From DATGFK01 sp040007395 (GTDB taxonomy: Bacteria; Chloroflexota; Anaerolineae; Aggregatilineales; UBA2796): 56,121 nucleotides of DNA. Positions 33,276 to 42,238 of this stretch are shown in pieces (the first letter of the stretch is position 1; every line of letters starts with the position of its first letter). The notes under the pieces are model-generated. The model saw only the letters and a program-made list of their open reading frames with translations, had not been told where the DNA came from and did not search any database. Both the position numbers and the translations under genes were made by a program. Location: positions 1-56,121 of the forward strand of contig JBDTVG010000254.1 of assembly GCA_040007395.1 (NCBI GenBank), given 5' to 3'.

Positions 33276-34772
33276 TTAAATAAGCCTCATCAATGAATCT
33301 TTGTCCAAACCTTTATTGTCCAACTGTGCGACGATCCGCCCGTGCGACATCACGGCGATCTGATCCGACACAGCTAGTACGGTCTCTGGTTCCGAAGAAA
33401 CGACCAGCACGCCATAATGCTCGTTACGGAGCGTGCGAAGAATGCCCAAAACTTCGCTTTTCGCCCCAACATCCATGCCGCGGGTCGGTTCACTGACAAT
33501 CAAGACTTTAGGTGGGAAGGTCAACCAGCGAGCAATGGCGACTTTTTGCTGGTTGCCGCCGCTTAGCTTGCCCGCCGCATTCAGCGGATCGGGCGGCTGG
33601 ACATTGGTTCTGATCATGGCTGGTGTCGCCACTTTCAATTCTTGCGCTTGGTTGGGGACAATTGTGCCAATTTGTGAGAGGTGTGGCAGCGTAATATTCC
33701 GGAAGATGGGTTCGTCCAGAAACATGCTTTTGCGCCGAGATTCGGTTGCGTAGGCCAATCCCGCCTTGATGGCTTGCCTTGCCGAGAATTTATCCGGCAG
33801 CTTTTTCCCATCGATAGTGATAATACCTTGGTCAAAGCGGTACATGCCGAAGATCGCTCTGGCAACATCGAAGTGGCCCGCGCCAATCGGCCCGTAAATG
33901 CCGAGGATCTGTCCGGCGACCACCTGAAAATTGATATTCTTGAACACGTCCGCCGAAAGGTCTTTCACGTCAAGCAAAATGTGATCTTGTTCGGTCGCCT
34001 CTGGCAGCACGGAGGGCAGAGTGGCATTGATCTCATGCCCCAAAATCAAGGAGATCAACTGATCGAGGGTGGTGTCCTGACGCTCCAATGTACCGACTTT
34101 TTGTCCATCGCGTAGCACAGTAATCCGATCCGCGACGCGCATCACTTCATCGAGGAAGTGCGAAATATACACAATACTGCGCTTTTGCTGGCGTAGCGTA
34201 TCGATCAACTGAATCAGGCGCTCTACTTCGGCGGGTGACAAGGCAGAAGTCGGCTCATCCATGATGAGGACCTGCGCCCCAGAGAGTATAACCCGCAGCA
34301 CCTCGACTACCTGCTGAATGCCTAGCGAATACGTGCCAAGTGGCAAATTTACGTTGATCTCAGGAAAACCGAGATTCGCCAGTTCTTCGTGTGCTACGCG
34401 CTGCATCTTCTTCCAGTCCACCGACCCAAAGCGCGTCAGCGGTTGGCGGCCCAGAAATAGATTCTCCGCTACCGTCAAGGTAGGCATCGTACTCAATTCC
34501 TGATGGATCATGCCGATGCCCGCGTTTAGGGCTTCTTTGGGGTTGTGAAAGTGAACTTGCTTACCGTTGAACCAGAACTCGCCCTCGTAGCCGTCGTAAA
34601 CCCCAGCAAGGATACGCATCAGGGTACTTTTGCCAGCGCCATTTTCACCGACCAGCGCATGAGTCTCCCCTTGACGCAGATCGAAGTTGACATTTTTGAG
34701 GGCTTGTAGGGTGCGGAATCGTTTGGAAATATCCTTGAGTTCCAGAATGGATGAACTCGTCGTTGAACTCAT
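33276..34772 (-). CDS. Sugar ABC transporter ATP-binding protein (double NBD)
   Basis: A 498-residue protein with two nucleotide-binding domains, as in RbsA/XylG. The first has Walker A GENGAGKST, an altered signature YSLGIQQVVE and Walker B LIMDEPTSAL. The second has a degenerate Walker A (GPIGAGHFD), LSGGNQQKVAIARWL and VSEPTRGMDVGA. One degenerate site is normal for this family. It lies between the binding-protein and permease genes. Confidence 0.95.
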   Translation of the reverse strand: MSSTTSSSILELKDISKRFRTLQALKNVNFDLRQGETHALVGENGAGKSTLMRILAGVYDGYEGEFWFNGKQVHFHNPKEALNAGIGMIHQELSTMPTLTVAENLFLGRQPLTRFGSVDWKKMQRVAHEELANLGFPEINVNLPLGTYSLGIQQVVEVLRVILSGAQVLIMDEPTSALSPAEVERLIQLIDTLRQQKRSIVYISHFLDEVMRVADRITVLRDGQKVGTLERQDTTLDQLISLILGHEINATLPSVLPEATEQDHILLDVKDLSADVFKNINFQVVAGQILGIYGPIGAGHFDVARAIFGMYRFDQGIITIDGKKLPDKFSARQAIKAGLAYATESRRKSMFLDEPIFRNITLPHLSQIGTIVPNQAQELKVATPAMIRTNVQPPDPLNAAGKLSGGNQQKVAIARWLTFPPKVLIVSEPTRGMDVGAKSEVLGILRTLRNEHYGVLVVSSEPETVLAVSDQIAVMSHGRIVAQLDNKGLDKDSLMRLI

Positions 34773-34880
34773 AGGTGCGCCTCTAAAAACTAAAATACAG
34801 AACTAATCTCAAGCCAAATTTGTAGTTCGATCTGTGAAATAAATACTGGAGCCTAATAAGTACTGTCCTACGCCATAGAG

Positions 34881-34907
34881 GGAGAGGCGAGTGTTGCTCG
34901 CCTCTCC
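34881..34907 (-). other. Intercistronic hairpin between binding-protein and ATPase genes
   Basis: An 11-bp GC-rich stem (34881-34891 with 34897-34907) and 5-base loop, 27 bases after the binding-protein stop codon. No T-run follows on the minus strand, so it is more likely to protect the upstream message end than to end transcription fully. Confidence 0.65.
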
Positions 34908-34933
34908 TTGTGCTAAACGTGTGTCCCGAACGA

Positions 34934-36022
34934 TTAGAACAGGTGGTTGTTTTCGAGCCAGAGTTGACCAGCCGCCGAACCAACACCCAAGCCCTTGATC
35001 AACCAAGGCTTGTCTACCAACGTCGGATCGCCAGCATCAGCAGCGGTAATCGTCGGGCCATCGACCATCAGCCACGCGGGAATTTCGGCGCGGGCTTTTT
35101 CCAAACCGACAGTGGCACCATATGCACCAACGACGACCGACCAACCGTGTACACGGCCTGCCGAGTTGCGGGCGGTAACGGCATACTTGCCAGCCACAAC
35201 GGCCTCAATGGCGGGCTGCATGGCATCGATACCACCGAGGAAGACCGTCTTGTCTTTACCAGCGTCGGTGACAACCTTCAAGCCTGCCAGTGCCATGTCG
35301 TCATTATCGTAGAAGATAGCGCCGAGGTCTGGATACTTGGTGACGAGGGTCTGCGTGAGGTTAGCAGCCTTGTCGGTGTTCCAGTCGGCTGGCTCTTCGG
35401 CAACAATCTTGACTGCGCCACTCTTGACCAGTGGATCGAAGATGTTGTGGAAACCCTGACCGCGCCCCTGTGCGCCCGTATGACCGGCCTGACCACCAAT
35501 GCGGGCCACGCTGCCCTTGCCGCCAATCTTGTTGGCAAGTACGGTGGCGACACCTTCACCGAGGATGATATTGTCGCAGGACATGAAGGTCAATACGCCC
35601 ATCGCCTGCTGATCCTTGAAGGGAGCCAGTAGAGTGTCGATGATAACCATCGGCGTACCCGCTTTGATCATGGTGGTAGCAGGCTCGTTCAGCGTGCTGA
35701 TGCTGACCGGCTGTACACCGACGAAGTCATACTTCTTGGTCGCAAACTGATCGAAGATGGCACGCTGCTTGGCGGCATCGTGAGCCGGGTCTTGCCATTC
35801 AATCGTGATATTCATCAGGCCAGCGTAGTACTCGACCACGTCTTTACCCTGAGCGCACCACGACGCATCCAGGCCATTGTTGGAGTAGGCAGCTGTCATA
35901 GATTTGGCCTGAGCAGAAGCCATACGCCACTCAAGGAATTCATACAGAGGTGTGCCAATGCCAATGCCAGCCATGGCACTGAGCTTGAGAAAACTACGAC
36001 GGTCAAGTTTCTTGATTAACAT
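34934..36022 (-). CDS. Sugar ABC transporter substrate-binding protein (Tat signal)
   Basis: A 362-residue periplasmic-binding-protein fold of the ribose/LacI type. The N-terminus has DRRSFLKLSAMAG, a twin-arginine motif, so folded export by Tat is expected. The pocket fold shows MTAAYSNNGLDASW, DFVGVQPVS, GTPMVIIDTLL, AIFYDNDDMALAGLK and GGIDAMQPAIEAV. It leads the second ABC unit, and a SD AGGAGA precedes the ATG. Ligand unknown; a sugar is likely from the partner proteins. Confidence 0.9.
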   Translation of the reverse strand: MLIKKLDRRSFLKLSAMAGIGIGTPLYEFLEWRMASAQAKSMTAAYSNNGLDASWCAQGKDVVEYYAGLMNITIEWQDPAHDAAKQRAIFDQFATKKYDFVGVQPVSISTLNEPATTMIKAGTPMVIIDTLLAPFKDQQAMGVLTFMSCDNIILGEGVATVLANKIGGKGSVARIGGQAGHTGAQGRGQGFHNIFDPLVKSGAVKIVAEEPADWNTDKAANLTQTLVTKYPDLGAIFYDNDDMALAGLKVVTDAGKDKTVFLGGIDAMQPAIEAVVAGKYAVTARNSAGRVHGWSVVVGAYGATVGLEKARAEIPAWLMVDGPTITAADAGDPTLVDKPWLIKGLGVGSAAGQLWLENNHLF

Positions 36023-36204
36023 GTTAATTCTCTCCTAAAAGCAATTGTAGATAACAATTCTGCGTAACCGGAACCACACGACTACAAAGACCACCGATGT
36101 TTTGGTGTATATGCCCTCCCTTTCCGCGTAATCCTTAGTGTTCTCATTTTCACAGCAAACTTTTTAATAAGCGGAACATTATTGATTGTATCCGCGAATT
36201 AACG

Positions 36205-36213
36205 ATTATAACA
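36205..36213 (-). promoter_or_regulatory. Extended -10 promoter of the second ABC unit
   Basis: On the minus strand TGTTATAAT (extended -10) is about 180 bases ahead of the binding-protein start. No good -35 is seen. A half-site GTGAGCGC, like the core of the ytfQ operator, lies about 30 bases upstream at 36237-36244. Confidence 0.4.
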
Positions 36214-36305
36214 CCTACCATTGAAAACTAACGGAAGTGAGCGCCTCGGATATGTGCAAAAACCAATAGTCAATTTGCAAAAATTTCTCAAGGCAAATAT
36301 CTTAA

Positions 36306-37319
36306 CTATTTTTGGGCTGGTTGCACTGGAACCCGCCTCCTAAAGCGAAAAAAGCTGCTAATCCAATCCACGAATGTTTTGTTGCTGAGAATCTTTTGCA
36401 ATCCAATAAAGACGAACAGCAAAAAGCCGATAATAATTCTTGTCCACCAGCTATTCAAGCTGCCATCAAAGGTAATGTAGGTTTGGATGACCCCTTGGAT
36501 CATAATCCCAATGAGCGTACCTGCCACATAGCCTACCCCACCCGTTAGCAGCGTCCCGCCAATAACGACAGCGGCAATAGCGTCCAACTCCACCCCTGAG
36601 GTTGCCAGTGGATAGCCAGAAGACGTGTACAGGGAATAGACGATGCCAGCGAGGGCAGCCAAAAAACCGCTCAGTGCGTAGACACCAATCGTCGTGCGAG
36701 CCACAGGCACACCAAGGAGGAGTGCTGCATTCTCATTTCCCCCCATCGCGTAAACGTTACGACCAAATTCTGTATAGTGGGCAATGAAAATACCCACTAC
36801 CAGCACAGTCAGAAATATCATAGCAAGAAAAGACAGCTTTCCACCGTCGGGAAACTTGATGGAGATGTCGTATACCTGTTGGTAAAACGGATGCGTAACC
36901 CCAATCGATTGCGTGGTGAGTAAAAATATGGTTCCCCGCGCCAGAAATAGACCCGCCAAGGTGACAATGAACGCAGGAATTTTAAGGTAATAAATCATGG
37001 CACCCATTGTCGCGCCAAAGGCTGTTCCGATAGCCAGCGCCATTGCAAACACAACCAGCGGGTGTATGTTATTGTCGCGAAGCATGAGCGCACAGAATAC
37101 GCCAATAAATGCAATGACCGATCCAACAGACAAATCAATCCCACCTGAAAGGATCACAAAGGTCATGCCCACTGCGGTAATGCCCAAAAAGGCATTGTCG
37201 TACAGAACATTAGAAAGGATCACGGTTGAACCGAAGGCTGGAAAGCGCGTCCAGCTCACGACGTACAAGACGATAAACACCGCAACAGTTGCGCCGATGG
37301 TAAAAAAACGTGATCTCAT
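36306..37319 (-). CDS. yjfF: Galactofuranose-type ABC transporter permease YjfF
   Basis: A 337-residue membrane protein of about ten helices. It matches the YjfF branch closely: DNAFLGITAVGMTFVILSGG, DLSVGSVIAFIGVF, LKIPAFIVTLAGLFLARG, GVELDAIAAVVIGGTLLTGGVG and IQTYITFDGSLNSWWT. YjfF pairs with YtfT to make the channel in the E. coli galactofuranose importer. Its ATG overlaps the stop of ytfT by four bases. This gene closes the first ABC unit. Confidence 0.93.
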   Translation of the reverse strand: MRSRFFTIGATVAVFIVLYVVSWTRFPAFGSTVILSNVLYDNAFLGITAVGMTFVILSGGIDLSVGSVIAFIGVFCALMLRDNNIHPLVVFAMALAIGTAFGATMGAMIYYLKIPAFIVTLAGLFLARGTIFLLTTQSIGVTHPFYQQVYDISIKFPDGGKLSFLAMIFLTVLVVGIFIAHYTEFGRNVYAMGGNENAALLLGVPVARTTIGVYALSGFLAALAGIVYSLYTSSGYPLATSGVELDAIAAVVIGGTLLTGGVGYVAGTLIGIMIQGVIQTYITFDGSLNSWWTRIIIGFLLFVFIGLQKILSNKTFVDWISSFFRFRRRVPVQPAQK

Positions 37320-38392
37320 GATGAGGTTCTCCGAAATCGGTGTCCGACGAATGTGCGGAAGCTCTCTGACTGAATGAATAGGATGATCAAGACGACAATC
37401 GCTTTTATCGTCAAATTGAATTCTGGCTGAATATTACTGGTAAGAATGCCGGTATTCATAGCTTGGATGATCAGAACCCCTATAGCGCTCAGGCCGAGGT
37501 AAAACCGTCCGCCACTCAACGCTGTACCACCGATAACCACCGCGAGGATGGCATCCAATTCATAGTACAGACCCGCATTATTAGCGTCTGCACCCCTAAT
37601 ATTGGCAGTGACAATGAGTCCTGCAATAGCGGCACAGATGCCGGAAATTACGTAAACAGACAGCTTGATGACACGCGCATTGATCCCAACATAGTAGCTA
37701 GCTCTGGAATTTGCGCCTACCGATTCAATCATCATGCCAAGGGCGGTTCGGCGCATCAACAGGTAGACAAGAAGGACGACCCCAATTGCAATGAAAATTG
37801 CAACCGGAAGTCCAAAAATGTAGCCTACACCAATAAACGAAAGCCCCTCATTTTGAAAGGTGGCAATCGTTGCCTTCGTAATCATCTGGGCAATACCTCG
37901 TCCGGCAACCATCAATATCAGGGTGGCGACGATGGGTTGTATTTCAAGGAAGGCCACCAGAAAACCATTCCACAATCCACACAGCGCACCAACCCCAATA
38001 CTGATTAAGATAACCAGCGGCACGGGAATCGGCGATTCGATACCCTTTCCAACGATGGTAGCAGCTACTGCGCCACAGATGGCCATGACCGCGCCTACCG
38101 ACAAATCAATGCCCTGTGTGGCAATGACGAGGGACATCCCTGTGGCGAGGAGCACAATGGGGGCGGCATTCTTGAGAATATCGATCAAGCTGCCGTAGAA
38201 ATGATTCCCGTACTTGGCATCCTCAATAACGCGAATATTGAAAAAACTATTAGATACCAAACTGTCGACAAACATAATCAGCAAGAGAGTCACCAAAGGC
38301 CAAAGTGCACGCCGACTATCTCGCAACCAATTTGGTAGTACACGGCTTGTAGCAACTTTAGTACTGCTCGGAACAGACTCTTTGGTAATCAT
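37316..38392 (-). CDS. ytfT: Galactofuranose-type ABC transporter permease YtfT
   Basis: A 358-residue membrane protein with about ten helices: APIVLLATGMSLVIATQGID, DLSVGAVMAICGAVAA, LEIQPIVATLILMVAGRG, YELDAILAVVIGGTALSGGRF. Partner of YjfF. Start and stop are shared with its neighbours: TAATG with ytfR and an ATGA overlap with yjfF, so the three are coupled. A hydrophilic N-terminal tail of about 30 residues precedes the first helix. Confidence 0.93.
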   Translation of the reverse strand: MITKESVPSSTKVATSRVLPNWLRDSRRALWPLVTLLLIMFVDSLVSNSFFNIRVIEDAKYGNHFYGSLIDILKNAAPIVLLATGMSLVIATQGIDLSVGAVMAICGAVAATIVGKGIESPIPVPLVILISIGVGALCGLWNGFLVAFLEIQPIVATLILMVAGRGIAQMITKATIATFQNEGLSFIGVGYIFGLPVAIFIAIGVVLLVYLLMRRTALGMMIESVGANSRASYYVGINARVIKLSVYVISGICAAIAGLIVTANIRGADANNAGLYYELDAILAVVIGGTALSGGRFYLGLSAIGVLIIQAMNTGILTSNIQPEFNLTIKAIVVLIILFIQSESFRTFVGHRFRRTSS

Positions 38393-39900
38393 TAACTCTC
38401 CGCAATAGCTTTCATAATCGAGTTCTGGCTAATTTCATCCCGTTGAAGTTCAGTCACTTTTTTGCGATCCCGCAGTACAACCACACGATCACTGTAATCG
38501 ACCACCTCAGCGAGTTCTGAAGAAATGACCAGAAGGGGCATTCCCTTCTTGCATAGATCCTTGATAATTCCAATAATTTCTGCGTGCGCGCCAACGTCAA
38601 TGCCGCGTGTAGGTTCGTCAAGGATCAGAAATTCCGGCTCCGAAACTAGCCAACGGGCCAAGATCACTTTCTGTTGATTACCGCCTGATAGTTCTTTGAC
38701 CACTTTTTGAGCGTCTGGAGTAGCGATGTGCAGGGCTTTGATCATGGCATCTGCCAATTCTTCTTGTTTCTTGCGGGTAATGAATCTCAACCAGCCACGT
38801 TTGGCTTGTAGGGCTAGGATAATATTTTCTCGAATGGTCAAGTCGCCAATGATGCCTTCGGCCTTGCGATCTTCTGGGCAAAGCCCAAACCCATGCTGGA
38901 TCGCACTGCGCGGCGAATCGAACGTTACCGTCTGCCCTTCAACGGATATTTGCCCTTTGTCTTTACGGGTAATCCCGAAAATAAGTTGTGCTGTTTCTGT
39001 CCGCCCAGAGCCAAGCAATCCAGCTAGGCCCACGATCTCACCCTTCCGGATGTCGAGATCGAATGGCTCCATCATACCCTGTTTACCTAGGCCCTGCACA
39101 TGCAAGTAAACGTCTTGTTGGTTAGTTATATGTGCATTTTGTGGTGCCAGTTGTTCGAGCAATTCCCTGCCGAGCATTTCAGTAACTAATTGCATCCTCG
39201 GCAGGTCCTTGGCCAAATGTTCACTGACTTTGTAGCCATTGCGGAGGACAGTAATTCGGTCAGAGATCTCATAGACCTGATCAAGAAAGTGGGTTATCAG
39301 CAATATGCCGATCCCCTGTTCTTTAAGGGAACGGATTACTTTGAAAAGCGTCTTGACTTCACTGGCATCTAGGCTGGAAGTTGGCTCATCTAAAATGAGG
39401 ATTTTAGCAGATAGGTCAACGCCACGGGCAATGGCCGCAATTTGTTGGACGGCGACCGAATAAGCCCCAAGCGGCTGAGAGACATCAATGTGCATGTCAT
39501 AAGTTTCAAGTAGTTGTTGGGCTTTCCGAATAGTGGCACTCGTGTCGATAATGCCCCAACGTTTAGGCTGCCTACCTAGAAAGATATTTTCGGCTACAGA
39601 GAGTGTCGGGATGAGGTTCACTTCCTGATAGACGGTGCTAATCCCAAGCGCCTGAGCATCATGCGGGCTGCTTGGTTCAATCTCTTTCCCTTGCAGCCGA
39701 ATGCTCCCCGAATCTTTCTTATAGACCCCAGTGATTACCTTGATGAGCGTAGATTTACCCGCGCCGTTTTCCCCCAATAGCGAGTGAACTTCGCCGGGAT
39801 ACATGGTGAAGTCAACCGACGATAGGGCAGGAACACCGGGGAACGTTTTGGTCAGGTTGTGGACTTCTAGCAGGGGAGTATGGTTGTTAGCTTCGGTCAT
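38392..39900 (-). CDS. ytfR: Galactofuranose-type ABC transporter ATP-binding protein YtfR
   Basis: A 502-residue double-NBD protein. First domain: GENGAGKSTLIKV, YSVAVQQIAAIARG and LILDEPTSSLD. Second domain: GLLGSGRTETAQ, LSGGNQQKVILARWL and LILDEPTRGIDVGA. Its second site again has the degenerate Walker A of the sugar branch. The C-terminal stop overlaps the ytfT start by one base. Its own start lies 171 bases after ytfQ, with a hairpin between them. Confidence 0.93.
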   Translation of the reverse strand: MTEANNHTPLLEVHNLTKTFPGVPALSSVDFTMYPGEVHSLLGENGAGKSTLIKVITGVYKKDSGSIRLQGKEIEPSSPHDAQALGISTVYQEVNLIPTLSVAENIFLGRQPKRWGIIDTSATIRKAQQLLETYDMHIDVSQPLGAYSVAVQQIAAIARGVDLSAKILILDEPTSSLDASEVKTLFKVIRSLKEQGIGILLITHFLDQVYEISDRITVLRNGYKVSEHLAKDLPRMQLVTEMLGRELLEQLAPQNAHITNQQDVYLHVQGLGKQGMMEPFDLDIRKGEIVGLAGLLGSGRTETAQLIFGITRKDKGQISVEGQTVTFDSPRSAIQHGFGLCPEDRKAEGIIGDLTIRENIILALQAKRGWLRFITRKKQEELADAMIKALHIATPDAQKVVKELSGGNQQKVILARWLVSEPEFLILDEPTRGIDVGAHAEIIGIIKDLCKKGMPLLVISSELAEVVDYSDRVVVLRDRKKVTELQRDEISQNSIMKAIAES

Positions 39901-40023
39901 GGTAATTTATTTACTCATAAATTCTAAAAACCAATATCTGTTCGCGGTGACATGCGAACTGGACATTGAAGTCGACTTTGGGAATGTCGGTGCGATTAAA
40001 GAGTTTAACCTATACAGTATAAC

Positions 40024-40060
40024 AACAGAGGGGCACTTTTGGGTAAAGTGCCCCTCTGTT
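40024..40060 (-). other. Intercistronic hairpin between ytfQ and ytfR
   Basis: A 16-bp perfect stem (40024-40039 with 40045-40060) and 5-base loop, 11 bases after the ytfQ stop. The minus-strand side is followed by GTTATACTG rather than a T-run, so a stabiliser or partial terminator is likely. It matches the position of the hairpin in the second ABC unit. Confidence 0.7.
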
Positions 40061-40071
40061 TTCAAGCAATG

Positions 40072-41061
40072 TTACTTCGCGCTACATTTGGCATATTTTG
40101 CCGCAGCGCTGTCGGGGAAGTTCATTGGGCTAGGCATGAGGATACGCTTTTCAACTGATTTTCCGGCGATGGCATCCTTCGCAGCCTGATAGGCCAGAGG
40201 ACCAAGGTCCGGGAGCAGTGTTACGTTGGCATTGGTATCGCCATCGGCCATGGCCTTGAACATATCGCACACGCCGTCGACGGAGATGGTCAGGATGCCG
40301 CCGGGGCCAGTCTTGATGCCGGCTGCCTTGAGGGCTACGAGAGCGCCCAAGAGCATGTCGTCGTTGTGTGCCCAAATCGCGCAAACATCTTTGAGGTTAT
40401 TCTGTGACTTGATGAAGCCTTCCATAACCTTCTGGCCGCCATCGCGAGTGAAGTCGCCCGACTGGCTGGCAACGATCTTCATCGTGGGGAAGAGAGCAAT
40501 CATATCATTAAAGCCCTTGGCGCGGTCAAGAGCGGCACTGGAACCAACGGTACCTTGCAGTTCGACGATATTGCAGCTACTTGCCCATTGCGTACCAGCG
40601 GAAGCCGCGGCCAGCCATGCACCAGCCAAAGCGCCTTCGTGGGTGAAGTCAGCGGCTACGCGGGTAACATAAAGCGAGTCATCGGCAACCTTCACACCAC
40701 GGTCAACCAAAATCACGGGGATCTTGGCATCTTTGGCTTCCTTCAGAACAGCGTCCCAACCGGTTTCGACGATGGGGGCGAGCAGGATAGCATCAACTTT
40801 TTGAGCGATGAATGAGCGAATAGCAGCAATCTGGACTTCCTGCTTTTGCTGACCATCGCTAAACTTCAGGTCGATACCCTCTTTTGTCGCTTCTGCCTTC
40901 ATGGAATCGGTGAAAGCAGTACGCCAGCCGCTCTCGGAACCGGTCTGTGCAAAGCCGATAACGAGCGCTTTTTGGGCATGTACAGGGGCTGCGAAGAGAT
41001 TGGTCGACAAGACCAGAGCGCATACCAATGTCAAGAAAACTAACCATTTAATACGTTTCAT
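40072..41061 (-). CDS. ytfQ: Galactofuranose-type ABC transporter substrate-binding protein YtfQ
   Basis: About 329 residues. The start at 41061 opens with a clear signal peptide (MKRIKWLVFLTLVCALVLST, cut near PVHAQ); an ATG 22 codons upstream lacks one. The mature part is close to E. coli YtfQ: IGFAQTGSESGWRTAFTDS, FSDGQQKQEVQIAAIRSF, ILLAPIVETGWDAVLKEAKDA, VILVDRG. Role: capture of a furanose sugar outside the membrane for YtfRT-YjfF. A LacI-type palindrome and an extended -10 lie upstream. Confidence 0.93.
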   Translation of the reverse strand: MKRIKWLVFLTLVCALVLSTNLFAAPVHAQKALVIGFAQTGSESGWRTAFTDSMKAEATKEGIDLKFSDGQQKQEVQIAAIRSFIAQKVDAILLAPIVETGWDAVLKEAKDAKIPVILVDRGVKVADDSLYVTRVAADFTHEGALAGAWLAAASAGTQWASSCNIVELQGTVGSSAALDRAKGFNDMIALFPTMKIVASQSGDFTRDGGQKVMEGFIKSQNNLKDVCAIWAHNDDMLLGALVALKAAGIKTGPGGILTISVDGVCDMFKAMADGDTNANVTLLPDLGPLAYQAAKDAIAGKSVEKRILMPSPMNFPDSAAAKYAKCSAK

Positions 41062-41189
41062 GTTTTTCTTATTCCTTGTTTGATAGAGACAGTAAGTATT
41101 TGAAGGTGGACTGTGCATTGATCGCACGAAATGCGATTAAAACGTAAGCCTACAAACCTCCTTCCATCTTAAATTTGTGAGGGTATATT

Positions 41190-41203
41190 TGTGAGCGCTC
41201 ACA
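41190..41203. promoter_or_regulatory. LacI-family-type operator ahead of ytfQ
   Basis: TGTGAGCGCTCACA is a perfect 14-bp palindrome with the central CG of LacI-family sites. It begins six bases after the -10 and so covers the transcription start. No LacI-family gene is in the window. Confidence 0.7.
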
Positions 41204-41209
41204 TGCAGG

Positions 41210-41236
41210 ATTATACCACCTATTTTATAGAGTCAA
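41210..41236 (-). promoter_or_regulatory. Promoter of the ytfQRT-yjfF operon
   Basis: On the minus strand TTGACT (41231-41236) and a perfect TATAAT (41210-41215) with 15 bases between. The TGG just before TATAAT makes it an extended -10, which can offset the short spacing. Confidence 0.7.
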
Positions 41237-41338
41237 GAGGGTAATATTTTTGCGCGAATGTGTCACTTCAAGGCAGTACTCCATCCCCAAAGCACAATGG
41301 CGCGATGATTAAATATACCTTCTGACTAACAAAAACTG

Positions 41339-42061
41339 TTAGGTGTAGATTGCTTGTACCGCAGAATCAACGGTTGCTGCATCGATCCGATCTTCGGCAA
41401 GGAAGTCGCGCCGCAGAACGGTTGGCAGAGTACGTAGTTCGGCTATAGGTACCACCGGTTGACGGGCTGATAGGCTGGCCTGCGCGTTGGTAAACACCAC
41501 GATCCCAAAGACTGGCACTTGGCTGAGTCCAAAGCGGGCTAGATATTTGCGAAGTGCATAAATATCCGTCACACACTCACGCGTCGCGTTCAGCTTAGAC
41601 AGTACGAAGGTCTGGCCTCCTTTGCTGTCGCGTTCTAGCCAGTCGGAGCCTTCGTTGCTGAACGTACCCGGTATGTCCAAAATACGAAAGACCAGTGCGC
41701 CGGGCGGTCCAACAAGGATAGCATCAACATAACCCAACCGACGGCGGCTCACGTTGCGGATCAAGGTGTAGCGAGCGTCCAGTACACGGCTCAATTCATC
41801 GGCGACAGCAATGGCTCCCTGATTCTCCATTCGCAACGTCAGGCCCCTGACCAGCAGGCCAATCCCGACCAGCAACACAATCCCCCCCACAACGATCAGC
41901 GCATAGCCGATAACGTTGCCGATCTGGGTACTGGAAAGCAGTAAAAATGCGACGACACTACAGCCGCAAGCAAGGAGGCCAAGCAACATCACAATCGCGC
42001 CAATGATCATGACTTCGCGGCCCTGACGCTGGACAATGCGTGTTGGGTTTAGACTTTGCAT
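41339..42061 (-). CDS. Membrane protein with a degenerate NERD (nuclease-related) domain
   Basis: A 240-residue protein with two helices (about residues 17-43 and 50-72) and a cytosolic NERD-type domain from about residue 82: AIAVADELSRVLDARYTLIRNVSRRRLGYVDAI-type opening, D113 and GPPGALVF. NERD domains belong to the PD-(D/E)xK superfamily and normally read GGVFVIEVK, giving E-x-K. Here that strand reads ALVFRILDI, with R126 and L128 at the catalytic spots, so nuclease activity is doubtful. No partner gene is seen. Confidence 0.65.
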   Translation of the reverse strand: MQSLNPTRIVQRQGREVMIIGAIVMLLGLLACGCSVVAFLLLSSTQIGNVIGYALIVVGGIVLLVGIGLLVRGLTLRMENQGAIAVADELSRVLDARYTLIRNVSRRRLGYVDAILVGPPGALVFRILDIPGTFSNEGSDWLERDSKGGQTFVLSKLNATRECVTDIYALRKYLARFGLSQVPVFGIVVFTNAQASLSARQPVVPIAELRTLPTVLRRDFLAEDRIDAATVDSAVQAIYT

Positions 42062-42110
42062 AGAACCTTGTTTTCGCGAGTGGTACGCACGAAAATAAAA
42101 TTTGATTGAG

Positions 42111-42163
42111 TTTGCCAGTCACCATCCGGTGCTGACCAGCCAGCCGTGCCGCTGACTGGCAAA
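42111..42163. other. Long inverted repeat with structured loop
   Basis: 11-base perfect arms (42111-42121 and 42153-42163) enclose 31 bases that hold further short complementary stretches. It lies in the 177 bases between the receiver and NERD genes and could be a terminator without T-run or a structured RNA element. Confidence 0.4.
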
Positions 42164-42238
42164 GTGTAGTCTACCCTAGCCAGATATGCAACCGCCAGAT
42201 ACACAACTATCGGTGGTTAGCGGCTAGGGCAAAAGGGA

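Noticed and set aside
34910..35632. 240-codon frame opposite the sugar-binding protein gene
   Set aside because: An antisense shadow of a clear gene.
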